From assembly GCF_026151205.1 (NCBI RefSeq), contig NC_087074.1, forward strand, positions 17,706,712 to 17,770,711: a stretch of DNA of 64,000 nucleotides. The letters are read 5' to 3'. Made by a program: the position numbers and the translations under genes. Source of the stretch: Bolinopsis microptera (lineage: Eukaryota > Ctenophora > Tentaculata > Lobata > Bolinopsidae). This document shows positions 10,931 through 24,900 of this stretch, piece by piece. Below the pieces are notes generated by a model. That model was not told the DNA's origin, ran no database searches, and was given only the letters and a program-made list of their open reading frames with translations. The stretch's first letter is position 1, and each line of letters begins with the position of its first letter.

Positions 10931-13900
10931 CTACAAAGTGTCTTCAAACTCCATTTCATTGTCAGGGTGTACAAACTCATCCTCCTCCTCGGCTCTAGAA
11001 TCAAACCCTGACCTGTCCGCCATTCTCAACAAGTTAACCAGCTCATTCAACACGTGCTCAAATATCTTGGGGTTCACATTCTTTGCGATCAGTTGCAGGA
11101 TCACACGGCCCGAGGTTCCTGATTTCCTCCAGATCTCCGAGTAAGCGGGTTCATCCCGGAGGAAGGCTGTAGCGAGTAGGTTCCTGTAAGCTCCCTCGAT
11201 GAAGCAGAGGTTGCTGAGGGCTATCAGGACGGAGAGTACGTTAACGATTACAGTGATAACCATTCCTCCCCAGTAGATTAGGAAGAGATATTGGTTAATA
11301 ACGTTGGCCGCTAAAACGCACATTCCTTGCTCTTCTTCAATTCCTGCAACACACTAGCTTGTCAGCACTCACAAACAAGCGAAACCTGGTGCCTATATTG
11401 GCCCAGTTCACGGTTGGGCACAGTTTTGGTTTCAAATATAAAGCGAATAACGAATGAAAAACCTACCAAAAACATCACTCACCTGCGACAAAAATGATCA
11501 CTATTTTCGCATAACTTCTTTTAATATCTTTTAATTAAACACAAAATTCTGTCACCGAGCTTCTAAGAAAAAGAGTTACCTGTAGCTCCCCAGCGTTTTA
11601 TCTCACAGGAAGCCATCTTTGGGAAGAGCTTGTCTTGTATTAGACTTTTGTAATCCTCACCAGGCTGAAATAAAAATTAAGTTAATCTCTCGATAAAAAC
11701 CTTGGTCACATAAGTTTCACTCAGTTTGACTCAGTGTGAGTATTCTCCTTCTCATTAAAATGTTGATCACATGAGCTGTAACATAGTGTAAACATGAGTG
11801 TGTAACATGAGTATAAATAGGAAACAAAACTCTCGAGAAAGCACGACCGTAAAGCAAGAAAAAAATAGCATTGTCATTGTCACATGGTCACTGTCACGTC
11901 ATGGTCATTATCACATGGTCACTGTCACATGGTCACTGTCAATACCTCTGATTCTTCAGCAGCCCAGTCAAGCCCGTAACTCATGAAGCTGCCAATGTGA
12001 AACATCTTCTCGGTCAGCCAGAAGAGGATAACAGAAAAGAGGAGATAGCAGGATTTAGTGAGCATGATTGAGAAGAAGAGGAGGTGCTTCTCTACTCTCT
12101 TTCCGTAGTACTGGTCGGTGTGGATGTAGGCGTGAACCCGAACGTATAGCCACCTGGGGTTAGATGAATAACATACAGAACAACAATTAAAACCAAGTGT
12201 CTGGCTTTGACATGACGAGTTATACAGGACAGAAAACAGGGGTTATGCAGGACGGAAACCCAAGATTAAAAACAGGAATTAAAGGTCCTACTGACCTGGC
12301 AGCCTTTTTAGTGAGCATGTCTAGTTCTTCTGCTGTCTCCACTGGATTGTGTAACATTGATATCACCGGCTTCAGGTCACCCATACCTGCAAGGTACATC
12401 AAATAAAAAGTCAGAGTTATATCGCCATTAAGAAATTGTCATCGTCTTCTATAAAGGAGTAGGTATATACTTATAGACTATAGAGCTCATATCATCCTCA
12501 ATGTTTTGAGTAGAATGAGAGAATGCTGGGTTCGGATTTAGTATTCAAGATTTATAATTTCGTCAAAAGAATTTCCAAATCTGTTTAACTAGCTCCTACC
12601 GAAGAATTTGAACATCATGTAGGGTAGGAAGAAAGCGCAGGAAGCGGTCCAGAAGTAGAATGCTGTAAACTGGTACCAAGAATGGTAAACTCTGTGATAG
12701 AAGGATTCAAACGTTGAAACAATGAAATATGGTGGTAAAAAGGCAGAAAATCGAATCATAGCCCAAATAAATTCCAGATCTCGAAGTCAGGCAACTACTA
12801 TTACCTCTGAAATTTGGCGTATTTCTTGTCCAAAGGGCAAACAATCCTGCCTCCGTTGTCGAGAATTTTATCCAAGCAGCCTGGTACATCTTCAGGAAAG
12901 ACTCCTGAGGAAGCTCGTGTATTAGTATAAACGTTAGATTAACTTGTTAGCTGGTTAATATGCATTATCATTATGCAGGTAATAAGTTAACTAATGAAAA
13001 TAATAATTAATAGTGAAGAATTATTGAAATTTCTTCTCGCCATCTCGGTGTCCTTAAATAATGGCCCTCATAGTATTCTTTAATTTAAGCCACCAAATTT
13101 TCACGAACCCGGGTAAGGTAAAATGGAGCTGTGGTAGTCGTACCCTTCTCTTAAAGTATAGATCCCTTGCGTCCAACAATAATCCTTAGCAAACTCAACC
13201 GGAACCTGAGTAACACGTTACTGTTCTAACAGTATTTTAATAAATCAACGTTATTTCAAAAGTGGACGATGCACTGAAGCTAACTCCACTTAAAGTTGGT
13301 GATTCGCTTGCCAAAAATAGACTCGAACACAACAAAAATCACGGTAATTAATTTGGACGTGAACTCGTTTTTACAAGTGGGAGTTTGGGCTGGGAGCTGT
13401 TTTAAGGCATCTCTTAAATAAATAGAGCCTCTTCTTGATCTTAATGCTGATACATCATAATTTTAGTAGACAGCATGTTCCTTTAGGTGGAGTTAGCTTC
13501 AACTTTAGTGCATCATTGCCTCTTATTCCCATGAGAAATCGTTAACGTGCCGGTCTAACGATACATTTACACTTGTTAGCTCCGTGAAACAGAAATTAGT
13601 TTACATTGGAAATCCAATCATCATGCCCTGTAGCCAAAAGCTTTTCCGTTGTCGATATGTAAAATTGTAAACTAAAGCTTAAGTTAGTCTAGATCGCTGA
13701 ATTTCTATTTAAATATGCCACTGAAGTCTTACAGTGACTGCACATGAACACAGACCATGTCATATGGAGGTTTTAAAAATTAATCTGCCTGCTCTGACCT
13801 CAGTAAGTCTTGCCCCACACGCACACAACATAATCACTAATGCAATATTTAATAAAAACGCGGATTCCACACCTTTAAAAAGCCGTCGCACTCTATGACA

Positions 13901-14052
13901 CTCCCAGTATATGACCGTATAGTGACTATACTCCCAAATAGGACGGTCATGATGAACATGAAGCTCCTGTTCCACTGGTCCCACACATCGTCAAGGGTGA
14001 TGACTTTGAAGGGGGCGAGCCGGGGAAAGAGAGCTAGAACTTCTAATACCAT
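10931..14052 (-). CDS. Innexin gap-junction protein, 8 exons
   Basis: Exons 14052-13873, 13205-13109, 12904-12805, 12691-12600, 12386-12296, 12153-11946, 11664-11580 and 11343-10931 sum to 1086 nt (361 aa), with every splice phase matching. Innexins form gap junctions or single-membrane channels with four membrane segments. The N-terminus has LDDVWDQWNRSFMF leading into TM1. Extracellular loop 1 has ECDGF, YCWTQGIYT and PYPGVFPEDVPGC. TM2 follows WYQFTAFYFWTASCAFFLPY. The intracellular loop has GDLKPVISMLHNP. TM3 is KSCYLLFSVILFWLTEKMF. TM4 is the hydrophobic run after QGMCVLAANVINQYLFLIYW. The C-terminal tail is acidic (EEEDEFVHPDNEMEFEDTL). DDVWDQ/YCWTQG-type signatures recall ctenophore innexins from memory; a cnidarian origin is the alternative. 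The gene looks intact. Confidence 0.92.
11874..11941. repeat. GTCACTGTCACATG minisatellite next to innexin donor
   Basis: About five imperfect copies of a 14-nt unit (ATGGTCACTGTCAC) occupy the first 70 nt of innexin intron 6, starting a few bases after the exon 6 donor at 11945. The donor itself (GTATTG) is not part of the unit. Confidence 0.7.
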
Positions 14053-15938
14053 TTCTGATTAGCGAGTGAGATGGAAGAATGCTGATAGTTGTACTGGCGG
14101 GATTCTGTTACAACTTGTAATGCTATCTTCTCTTTTGGCAGAATGAACACAAGGAAAGATTCTTATCGGATCAGTAAGAGTAGTACTAGTCTTTAGCTGG
14201 AGATACTTCTTTGTAGTAGGTAACAAATAAACGACGTCTGATGGTTAGTGGTGACACACTCCGTTGGACATGAAATTATCTGCAATTGCTAAACTGTTAA
14301 AGTTACTCGGTATAGAACCATCAAACTTAAAGCAAAGGTTGAGAACGGGACAGCTGCGGAGTTAAGACTGGAAAGTACGAGGTCTTCTTTGAGATAAATT
14401 ACAGGCATACACTATCTCTATCACACAACAAAAACACTATCTCTATCACACAATAAAACACTCGTTAATGAAAGAAATACATCTGCAGAGTGATTAATGC
14501 ATGTTGAGACTTGCTTGTCCAATTGTATTTACTCAAACAACAGTTGATTTTCTCATAAATTTTAAAAGATCGGATAAATGTTTGATAGAATTTTGGTCAT
14601 GGTCACGTGAGTTTTGCTAAACAATAACAACACATTGAGTTATATCAAAGAACTAAAAAGCTATTTTATAACAAAGCAGCAACAGCGTACAAATTGAATA
14701 TTTTACAATCCGAATCATAAGAGATCGTTCACATGTTAAAGGAAATGTTTATGTAAATTGAATTGTAGTGTAACTTTTACTCAAGGGCTATTTGTAAGAT
14801 TACTATCGGAGGGTGTACAAAATATCTAGTTTGTGAACGATCTCTAGGTTACCATAAATTAAAAAGCGAACAATTGTGTTTTAAGTATAACTACCATGGG
14901 CTTTATAAGATGTGAATATCAACTATCTATATAATCTGACTATAGAATATTGCAAAATCGACTAGAAAAAATCCAAAACCTCGCTGTTCATAAATCTATA
15001 AGTTAATATTAATAGAAACAACATAATATCTGTCTATAACCAATAATGTATAGTAAAACGACGATTTTAATTATTTTCTATTCTTACTTCTTAGACAATT
15101 TTAAGAATAATAAATGTAATCTTAATTTCTAGCTAGAAAGATTTATTTACAGAAGGAAAATCAACACATATAACAAATTAAACATTTAACTTTGGGTGAC
15201 TTTGATCACAAATTTGGAACTGAATCCAGTTCTTCATTAATCATTTCGGAAATTTCTCTTGGGTATAAATTCCATAAAAAATGTAAAAGCAAAGATTATG
15301 AATTTTTTGAAGTGTAGCTAGGATTTTTTTCAGGAAATCTGGTGTCAGGGAACTGATTATAGTTAAGGGCACTGTGTAGTAGAACGTTTGATAATCAGGG
15401 CACAATCCAGATATCTACCATCCAAATCCCAACCATCAATTCATATCCATCAATTCTCATATTTTATATAACTTACCAGAACTACTATATAATTAAGTTT
15501 TGGGAGTTCTTTAATGACACCGTTCAACTTGAAACGATTAGATAGCCTCTAATTTTACTGCAGCTCAAAAGATAAGATACTGCAGTTGAGCTGTGACATT
15601 AACGACTGCACTGAATCGATTAAAGTTCGCCAGAATAAGAGGGTAAAACAAATAATGACACAAATAATTCAGCAGCAGTCCAGGAGAAAGTGTTTCGGAT
15701 CTGGGCTCCCGTCTCTAGAATGATAAGCAGTACAGAAATATGCAAACATATCTCCGACTGTTAAATTGTTCCAATCATCACGCACAGCTCGTATTAGGTT
15801 ATGAATCATTTCTTTCCATCCACTGATCAATCATCTTTTCAAAACTACCATTTCATCTCAGCAACCAACTTCGGCCTCACATTTTGACAGAACACAGCAA
15901 CGTATTACCTAGTATTATCCTAATTAAAAATATTTTGT
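14053..15938. other. Intergenic between innexin and SLC25 carrier
   Basis: Innexin promoter side and the carrier's 3' flank. It contains a duplicated CACTATCTCTATCACACAA block at about 14409-14462 and an inverted repeat at 14720-14845. No exon is recognised. Confidence 0.5.
14720..14845. repeat. Small inverted-repeat element
   Basis: AGAGATCGTTCACA at about 14720-14733 is matched by its reverse complement TGTGAACGATCTCT at about 14832-14845. The roughly 126-bp span looks like a MITE remnant or a hairpin. It contains no gene. Confidence 0.5.
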
Positions 15939-18900
15939 TCAGTAGTTCTGAAAGTAAGAGGATTTCTGAAACTTATCCAGTAACCCCTCGTACACAAGGA
16001 ATGTGATGATAGTAAAGGGAATAGTTTTGTAAAGGTGCAGAACCCAGCCCCCGTACATTCCGACTAGACCTTCTTCTTTGGGGGGGGTGTAACCCAAAAA
16101 AACCCAATCCCAGTATTACCTTTTTCAGGGTAGGAGTTGGGTTTTTTTGGGTTTTTTTGGGTTTTTTACAAATTTTTTATTTGAAGGAAATAAAATCATG
16201 TAGGCACCTAGCAAAAAAATTATCAGTACAACATCACTGTTGTGGTTCATCACTACAACACCACAATAGATATAATCGCTTAAATATCACCCAAAAGCAG
16301 TATTTTATTCACTGATGTGCTCAGAAGAAGTTGGCCATCCAGATATGATATCAGCCATATGTAATGCTCACTTCGATGGCCATGGCAAATTGAGTTAGTA
16401 GGGACGCAACTCACTGATGACACCAACCCTGACCGCAACCGGTACGAGAGGAATAAAGCCTTTCTTCTCACCTTCATGATCTCTGTTTCCGTTTTCCTGA
16501 TCATCCGCTTAACGAGAAACCATGCTCTATCTCCAACTGAAAGAATCTTGCAGTTACCATCAGCTGCATGATCACATGTGATATTAAGTGATATCTTCGC
16601 TTGTTTATGGCCCTGGAGTCGCTAAAATCTTGACTGGGATGGCATTCGATCTCGCCCTCCATTGAGGCAATTGGCAAACCTCAACAGCCGTATCATAATG
16701 CAGAGCATCACCATACACAGTTACTATTTTCGCCCATTCCTCTGATGAGTCAATATCCTCCACTTCCTCTTCTTCATCATCTGTTTCCGCTTCGTCACTC
16801 TCTGCTCCGTCAGGAGATGGTTGGAAAGCCTCTCCTTCAAAGTTACAGTGTTCTTGAAGGAGTTCTCTACCCCTTGAGACTCCCTTCTTCATAGCTTGTA
16901 ACAATCTTGGGATTGAAGTATCTTTACCTCTAAATAGTTTCTCTGCTTTCGGATGCGGTATAACAAGCTTATTGCGAGAGTGGGCAACTGTTACAGGGAT
17001 CAAACTTTTGCCGAGTGCATCAAGCTCGAGGGAACGGTTTGATTTGCCCATGCCAACCAACATATCCTTAGAACACAGATTAGTTCTAATGCCTGCATGG
17101 AGGCCTATGCGCTGGAAAGCATAAAGTTTGCTCGCAGGCATCGGATGTAAACAGGGCATAAAGTGTTGATAACTGTTGTCAGCTGTTACACTGAGAATGT
17201 ACAGCATCAGACCCTCGACTGTAATAATCGCATCATCAAAATTTTTACAAGTAGGCAGGTGGTCTTTCAATGGTTGTGTGAAGCTTAGGTGGCCCAAGGC
17301 GTCACCGCTGGGTGGAAGCCCTGGTCTGATGTGAGGCTCCCAGAACTTTGAAAAGGCGTATCCTGCTGGTGCCCTCTTCCAGACACTCATCGGACAGCAT
17401 GATGAAAGCCACTACCTCCGCGTGGTGAAGACTGGATACTGGACAGGGGGACTGGATACTAGACAGGGGGTACTGGATAACTTAAAATCGGAAAGTCCCA
17501 CACTGGAGCAGGTGACGATTGGGTAAGGATTACAACTGATGCTGTTGGGTAGAAAAAGGAAGTGTCACATTTGTCTTGTATAGCATATGTTCGTGCAATT
17601 ACATGCTCAAGATATTATGGTGAGAGTTAAAGATGGCTATTGTTCAAGCGGATGCCCTTAACCTTTTAGTGGCACAAGAGTTAAGAACACAATCCACTGC
17701 CAATGTGCAGGGGACTGCACAGGATTGTGAGCCAACTGAAAAGTCAAGATGAAGTTTATCAACAGCTTAAGAGCTTAAGGGTTAAAGCCCCTTATTTTTC
17801 TAGTGGAAGTGGTTGCCGGGGTAATTACGCTGCTATTACAGAAGCTGATGACTCGGTCTCCACAACACGACAACCTATTTCTACAGAAAGTCAAACAAGA
17901 AAACATCAAAAAAAAATGAACATCAATTGTATTGTATCATGTCAAAGGGCTGCTCAGGTTGGCACGTTTAACATAAGAACAGCCAGAGAACAGCACAAAC
18001 GCATCGAACTTGAAGAACTATTTTCTCGAAGCAAGCTGCACATCCTTCCAAGAATCGAACATCGGGTAGTCTATGCTGATTGCTGAGAATACCAGAATAG
18101 ACAAGATTAACAAAGGGATTCATCCAGTGATCTCATCTGCGTGGAGAAACGCAGCTGGCGCTTCTAATGGGAGAGTAGGAATCATCTTGACGAGGATAGC
18201 ATATGAGGCTATAAGTCTTATAAAGTTATAAAATCTTACAGCGCAAGGATCCTCACCATGTCTCTTAATGGAAAGCCCAGGCTCACTGTCATCACATGCT
18301 ACAGTCATACAGAAGCCTCAGTCCTATAGAAGCCTCATCTGATGAGGAGGCAGGAAATCTCTACAGAATCTCTACAGAAGCCTCATCTGATGAGTGATGA
18401 GGAGGCAGGAAATCTCTTTTGTCTAAAACCAAGCATCTTACAGTTAATTTAGTAGGAGAGGAGCCACACACAATAATTTCTAAGAACGGACATGCCTTAT
18501 ATATATTAGAAGAAGTTGAGGGTTTTAGTACAACGGAGTACGACTTTAGGTTACGCAAGGCCAAGGCATGGGCTGCCACAAAATGTAGGCTATATGGAGG
18601 TCCAATTTGCGCCGAGATTTAAAAATCCGTCTGTTCAAGCTACGGTTGAATCAATCTTCCTGTATGGAACGAAAACGTGGACAATAACAGAATCTTTGAA
18701 GAAAAGAATAGACGGATGTTACAGTAGAATGCTTCGGATGGCCCTAAACGTGGACTGGAGAGGACATCGCACCAACAAGGATCAGGAGGTCTTTGGATCA
18801 CTCCCAAGAGTTATTTCGAAGATACAGGCCAGAAGAATGAGGTTGGCTGGGCACATCCAGCGACATGATGACCTGGCAGCACACCAACTTCTCCTTTGGG

Positions 18901-21900
18901 AACCTAGGGAGGGGCAGACCACCGCTCACCTTCGTCGATAACCTAAGAAGTGACACCGGACTCAAGAACACTGGGGAGATTAAGGAGCTTATGGCGGACA
19001 GAAAGCTTTGGAGACACATCATCGAAACTCGGACTCTGAAGCCGCCTTAAGTTAAGTTATTTAAGTCATGTGCTTTGACTTGCCCTTGACCTTCGTCATA
19101 GCCTCCTTCCATCTTTCCATGACAGGAGAAAAAATTTGCCACATTTGGCACATTTCCACTTTGTGCATTCATATGGATTATATCTCGATGAACGAGACAT
19201 CCTGTTTGCTATCGTGATAACATACTATCAATATAAACACACTTATATACTATGTAAACTATCTATTAAGTTAAGACATGAGAACAACACGTAGGTAAGA
19301 CCCAGTGGGAATAATTCACATTTTATACAACAAATGAAATGGCTATAATTTTGTTTAAATTTTGTTTAAAAAACCCAAAAAAACCCAAAAAAACCCAATC
19401 CCAGTATTACCTTTTCTTGGGTAGGAGTTGGGTTTTTTTGGGTTACACCCCCCCCTTCTTTGTAGATTAGCTCACATGTCCGCCAGAACTTCCTGTACCT
19501 GTACAGAGAAACGTTATCAGTTCAGATGAGCCGGGTTTAGCAAGATACAACATTTTTATAAAAACGTTCCTTAATCGCTAGATTAATTTGATTGGAAGAA
19601 CAGCTGATAAAATGTGAGCTAACAACTTAATAATAATGTATTTAAATGATTTACTTACTTTCTTTTGCGTTCAGAGGTCTCCAGATCTTCTCGGAGTCGC
19701 GTCCTGACAACCTCTGAAAATTTAGTTTGAGTCTCACTAAATTTGTAACAAATTCTTCAAACTACGACAATAGCTTTATAGTTTTATACGAAGCAATTTT
19801 TAACCAGATACTACTCAAAAGCAGTAAAAGAATCATGATTAGTATGAAACTTACCGGTGGGGTACATAATCGTGCTGGATATTATCTTTGAGACACTAGC
19901 TGACAGTGAGAGATGCAGCATAGCTGAAAAGTTTAGATTTAGTTAACTGTAAAACCTGGTAAAACTCCAGTGACACATCCTGAGTCACATTTAGACTGAT
20001 AATTAAGTTAAAAATACTCCGTTAAGTCCGTTCGTCGCTAGTGAATCTGCGGAAACTCCCAGGCAAGTTATTTATCAGTTACTGTTCGGTATGAACGGTG
20101 TGAAATTCCTTTTACAAACTACAAGCTCACGTGACCAAACACATTATTCTACTTTATCACGCGGTCAGTACTCAGTATGTGACTTGTGTCTGGACAAAAG
20201 AGAAAGACATGAGCGGTATTGCAGACCATTTGTTCTAGAACTTGCTGGATGCTCAATTATGCCGTATGTGGTCTGGTCACGTGACAAATAATGACGTAGC
20301 TGGACTGAGCCGCGCGCCATAAATAGAAAATTACTGAACTTGCCATAGAGAATTACCAGATGAGAAGCGTTCGGCGGCCGCGCGTTACATGTATGTCTTA
20401 AAGAAAGCCCGTTTGCAAATTAACTTCGATAAAGGGGGCAATTATGTCGTTAGTCAAGTAGATGTCTAAACTCCCAATGTATAGAAAAATACGTTCTCAT
20501 TTCGTACACCTATACGATTCCTGAATACAAGATTATAAACTTATCTAGATTGTATTACAGCGCGTAAGTCATATCACTAAACTTCAAATAAACATCTATA
20601 TATACTATATTTGCCACTAATTGACCAACACCATTGCTTTAATTAGACAGTAGAGTATTTCCAGTATTAGAGAAACGTTGATTACACATGGCTGAGTGTA
20701 TAAATAGCTCATGTGCGACGTGCGTGAGGAAATGAATATATTCAATATTCACATAATATGTAATCACATGAAATTATTGGAACACATCACAAATTGTAGC
20801 ACCCCTTTGAAGGAGTTACCAATCTATTTGAAGTAACCAGATCTTGTGAATGAGAATGATGTAAAGTAAATAAAAAGATAAGGGACGGTTCACATGTTAC
20901 GTCAGCAATATTACACCATGTTCACACTTCTTCCACCTACGTCAGCAAGATTACACATAACTGTTGTGGAAATTACATAAGCGTCATCATTGGGGCTTAC
21001 CTCGCCCCTAGTAATGCTGACGTAACATCTGAACTCTTCTGATTGTAAAACCTGTTGCAATGGCTACAAATCTGGATGACATAAAGTAAGCGGATTTCCT
21101 GAATGAGAGGGACCTTAACTTGGATAAAGTATAATTAAAGTATGGTCTGGATTTTTTATTTTTGAGAAAAAAAGCTGCGATACAGTTTGTAATTTGTAGG
21201 TACGATCTTAAGGTTCATTAGTTCATTTTAGTATAAAAGTGAAGAGTAAACACACTCAAATTCCATCTTATCTAATCAAATGCAATATCAATCAGGGAGG
21301 TATGTGTGCGGATATGTAGTGATATTTTTGTACGTGTTTTGGTAAGTTGGGATGTAAGCTGCCTGATAATGGATCTCCCGGTCGCGGTGAACACTCTGAC
21401 GTTTTACAACTGATACCATCTTGTAATCTGATCGCTGGATTCAAAGAATTCGATTATAGTAGAAATTGGTGCCATTCATTATACAGTTAAACTGTTCACT
21501 GCATTGTCGTCTGTGCACAATGCACAAAAAAAACACATACAATATTTCAAGAAACTTCTGATCAAAGACCATTTCCTTATATTTATATTACATTTCCTTA
21601 TTATTTATATTATAGGATTTTTAACATTTTAAGCAAATTTTATTGAAAATTCAACAGCAGAGCTATTATTTAAAATAACTTTTCAGTTATTTTCTTCGTA
21701 ATATATCGATTATCTCCCACATATTATAAATTAACTTACAGTAACATATTATGTAATTTTATTTATTCCAAGTCACAATTTCACGTACGCAGGACATTGC
21801 TCATGACAAGGTAAAGCTATATATGTTACTACTGGCAATTCTCCCAACATTATAAGAGTTCTAGAACCTTCTAACGTTGGTTACCGAACGTTAATATAAG

Positions 21901-24900
21901 AAATATAGACTGCCTGAACTATCAAATAAGCCTTAACAACAGGAAATATTTGGAACAGTGAGCCTTGTCAACATGTAATTTAGATTATATCCAACATACT
22001 AACATAGTACATACTGACATGCTGACCTGGCTGAATGGCTGGTATGTAACCCTGCCAATAGCAGTGTGCTATGATACTACTACTGTGCAGGTAGTGTGTG
22101 TGTGTGCAGGACTCATATTCAGAGTACCAAACATTACAGCTCAGACATGTTAAGTGGAATTGTTCATTTGTTCATTCAGCTGACAGCTCAGTAATTTCAC
22201 TACTTAGGTATTTTCCGTAAGAGGTATGCTACGAGGAGTAGCTGCTGGGATAGGACATAGCTTTCCGTAAATTGGCGTCAAAATTCCTCAAATTGAGGGC
22301 TGAGGCGCAAAAATTTTCACGAGGCGGCCTAATCTGTAATCCTATACCTTTTTTATTGAAATCTTTCAAATCGATCAATTACATACAAATTTACACAATG
22401 AATGAACAACATTAAATTTTCTCAAAAGTATAAGACTCCGATAAAATCAGATTTTTTAGGACAAAATGTATGTAATCAAAGTTAACTAACTAACCCTGCC
22501 AACAGAAATTGCTCGGTATATAAGAGTTACTTACTAAGCTAGGTATATAAGATAACATCAAAGTGGTTATAGGTCAAACCATAGCTGCGAAACTGCAACC
22601 CTTACTATTTACAATGATCTCCTCTGTATCAGTGACATGAAAAGCAAGGTTATCCTCCTCCTTTTGGACCTTAGCGCTGCTTTTGATACTGTAAATCATC
22701 ACTTACTCCTTCTAAAACTAAAAAAATATTTTGGTTTTGAAAGTACTGTTCTCGAATGGTTTACATCATACCTTAATAACAGATCCTTCGCTGTAACTAT
22801 TGATAAATCAAGATCAAAGAGATGCTTCCTTAGAATTGGAGTCTCGCAAGGTTCAATTCTAGGTTCAATTCTGTTTATACTGTACACAAAGGAGCTTAAT
22901 CATATTGCAAAGAGACATGGATTTAACATCCACATGTACGCAGATGACACCCAACTTTACATTGAGTTTAACCCACTATTTCGAGATCTGTCAACAATCG
23001 AAGAGAGAATTACACGTTGTTTTCAAGAAATTAAGAGCTGGATGACCCAAAATAAACTCAAATTAAACCAAAACAAAACAGAAGCTCTTGTAGTACAGAC
23101 CAATAACAGTTACTCTTCATGTCCAGTCGACTCAATACAACTTGACAAGGCAGCTGACCCTGTGGATGCATCCCACACAGTAAAAAGTTTAGGTGTGCTC
23201 TTTGATCAATTCCTTACATTTGAAGATCAAGTCAATTCAATTATAAGTTGTTGCAACATCCATTTGAGGAACCTTCGAGTTATAGGCTCAAAGCTTAACT
23301 ATGACCTAAAAAGACAGCTCATTCACTGTTTGATCTTTTCAAAACTAGACTATTGCAATGGACTTCTCTATGGTTTACCCGATTTTCTCATAAAGAAACT
23401 CCAGAGGGTACAAAATTCCTGTGTACGATTCTTGTTTGGTAGAAAAGCTATTAAAAAATGGGACAGTGTCACTCCATTCCTGAAAAAGGCCCATTTTCTT
23501 CCAATTAGACAGCGAATAGAGTATAAGATTGCTCTAACAGTGTTCAAATGCATCAACAACATAGCTCCAGACTATATCACCAAATGCATCGACATCAAGA
23601 GTCAACCTGTACGTGTGCTACGAACTGAACAAGACTATTTCCTCCAAAATGTTCCTCCTGTCTCAAATTATAGTAAACTGAGAGAGGTTTTAGTTACTGT
23701 GGACCCTCAGTATGGAATCAGCTTCCTCATCAATTGAGAACATTGACTGATATTGTCTTGTTTAAAAAGAGACTAAAGACTCATCTATTTGAAAAAGTGT
23801 TCATATAAGTATTATATAATATCTTTCTCATACAAACCATACTTCATAAGATGCTAAATTCTTATGTACATGTTCTTGAGTCGCTTTAGATGGCTTGAAC
23901 TGAATCTTTGGATTTTGAGTTCTTTTTGGCAATAAAGCGATGTATAAATTTCTAGTTATTATAAAGGGTCTCAATAAGAGGTCTCGACTGCCTAGGCGTC
24001 AAACCTTGGCAGTCGGTAGTTTTCCTCTGGCCCGGGATCAGCTGACCCTAGGGACCAGAGGGTAAAGGTGTAGAGACTATGTGTATCTACAAATCTTTCG
24101 AGGTTGTTTTTACAAGAGACAGGGCTTGCTACGCAAGGGAAGAAAACAGGGAGAAACAATCACAAATTATACAAATAGATATTATAAAACCTAGCAAAAA
24201 GAAATTCAAACAATCCTACACTACTACAAATGTTTATTACATACTACAATGTAATACACTATAAATAAATGCTGTATAATCAAGAAACAGGGCTTGCAGG
24301 GCAAGGGACGGAACACAGGGACTGGCTACAGAGTGTATAAAACAGTGATTCAGCAAGTACCCATTGGGTATTGCTGAATCTGACCCACAAAATACCACAA
24401 TCAATACAAGAATATACAATATTTAAACAAACATCATGTTTATACAAGAATCAGGGCATGCAGAGCAAGAGAAGAAGAATAAGAGAAAAACTCCAACACA
24501 TGTATACCCCTTAGTCCAGTAAATAACAATAATTACATGTACACAAAGCTGTATTTAATATAAAATACATAACAAATACACAGACTACCCAATATACGGG
24601 TTAAAAATTGTATAAACAAGAGGCAGGGCTTGCATAGCAAGGGAAGAGATATAAGAGGACCAGGTAAAAAGTGTTTATTACAGTATCCAGTGAAGAAAAA
24701 ACTAAATATAGAGTATCTACAGTGTATTATACTCTCAATAAAATCATATGTCTAAGACCATCCTGAGAATTCTGGCTGATCCAAGCAGAGCTGTCTTCTG
24801 GAGATTAGAGATGCTCAGATTGCAGTGGACTGCGTCGAGGTGTTTACGAAAGTTAATGGTGATAGTTCCTAATGCGCCTATCACCACAGGGACGATTGTG

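Larger units (their letters stand above)
16081..19455. mobile_element. 3375-bp TIR element inside the carrier's last exon
   Basis: The left end GGGGGGGTGTAACCC is repeated in reverse complement at the right end (GGGTTACACCCCCCCC). The flanks carry a 7-bp target duplication TTCTTTG (16074-16080 and 19456-19462). Terminal regions consist of inverted CCCAAAAAAA repeats of about 85-90 bp. Inside are a 261-codon minus-strand frame (16605-17390) and remains of an RTE-like LINE (about 17940-19050). The superfamily is unresolved: 7-bp duplications and a G-run start do not fit hAT (8 bp), PIF/Harbinger (3 bp) or Tc1/mariner (TA). It is probably non-autonomous or a carrier of captured sequence. Confidence 0.85.

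Noticed and set aside
16074-19462. The inserted element as a clean spliceosomal intron (introner)
   Set aside because: No GT-AG pair at the exact insertion borders restores the frame; GTGTAA after the G-run would leave added G bases. Kept only as a hypothesis to test with RNA.
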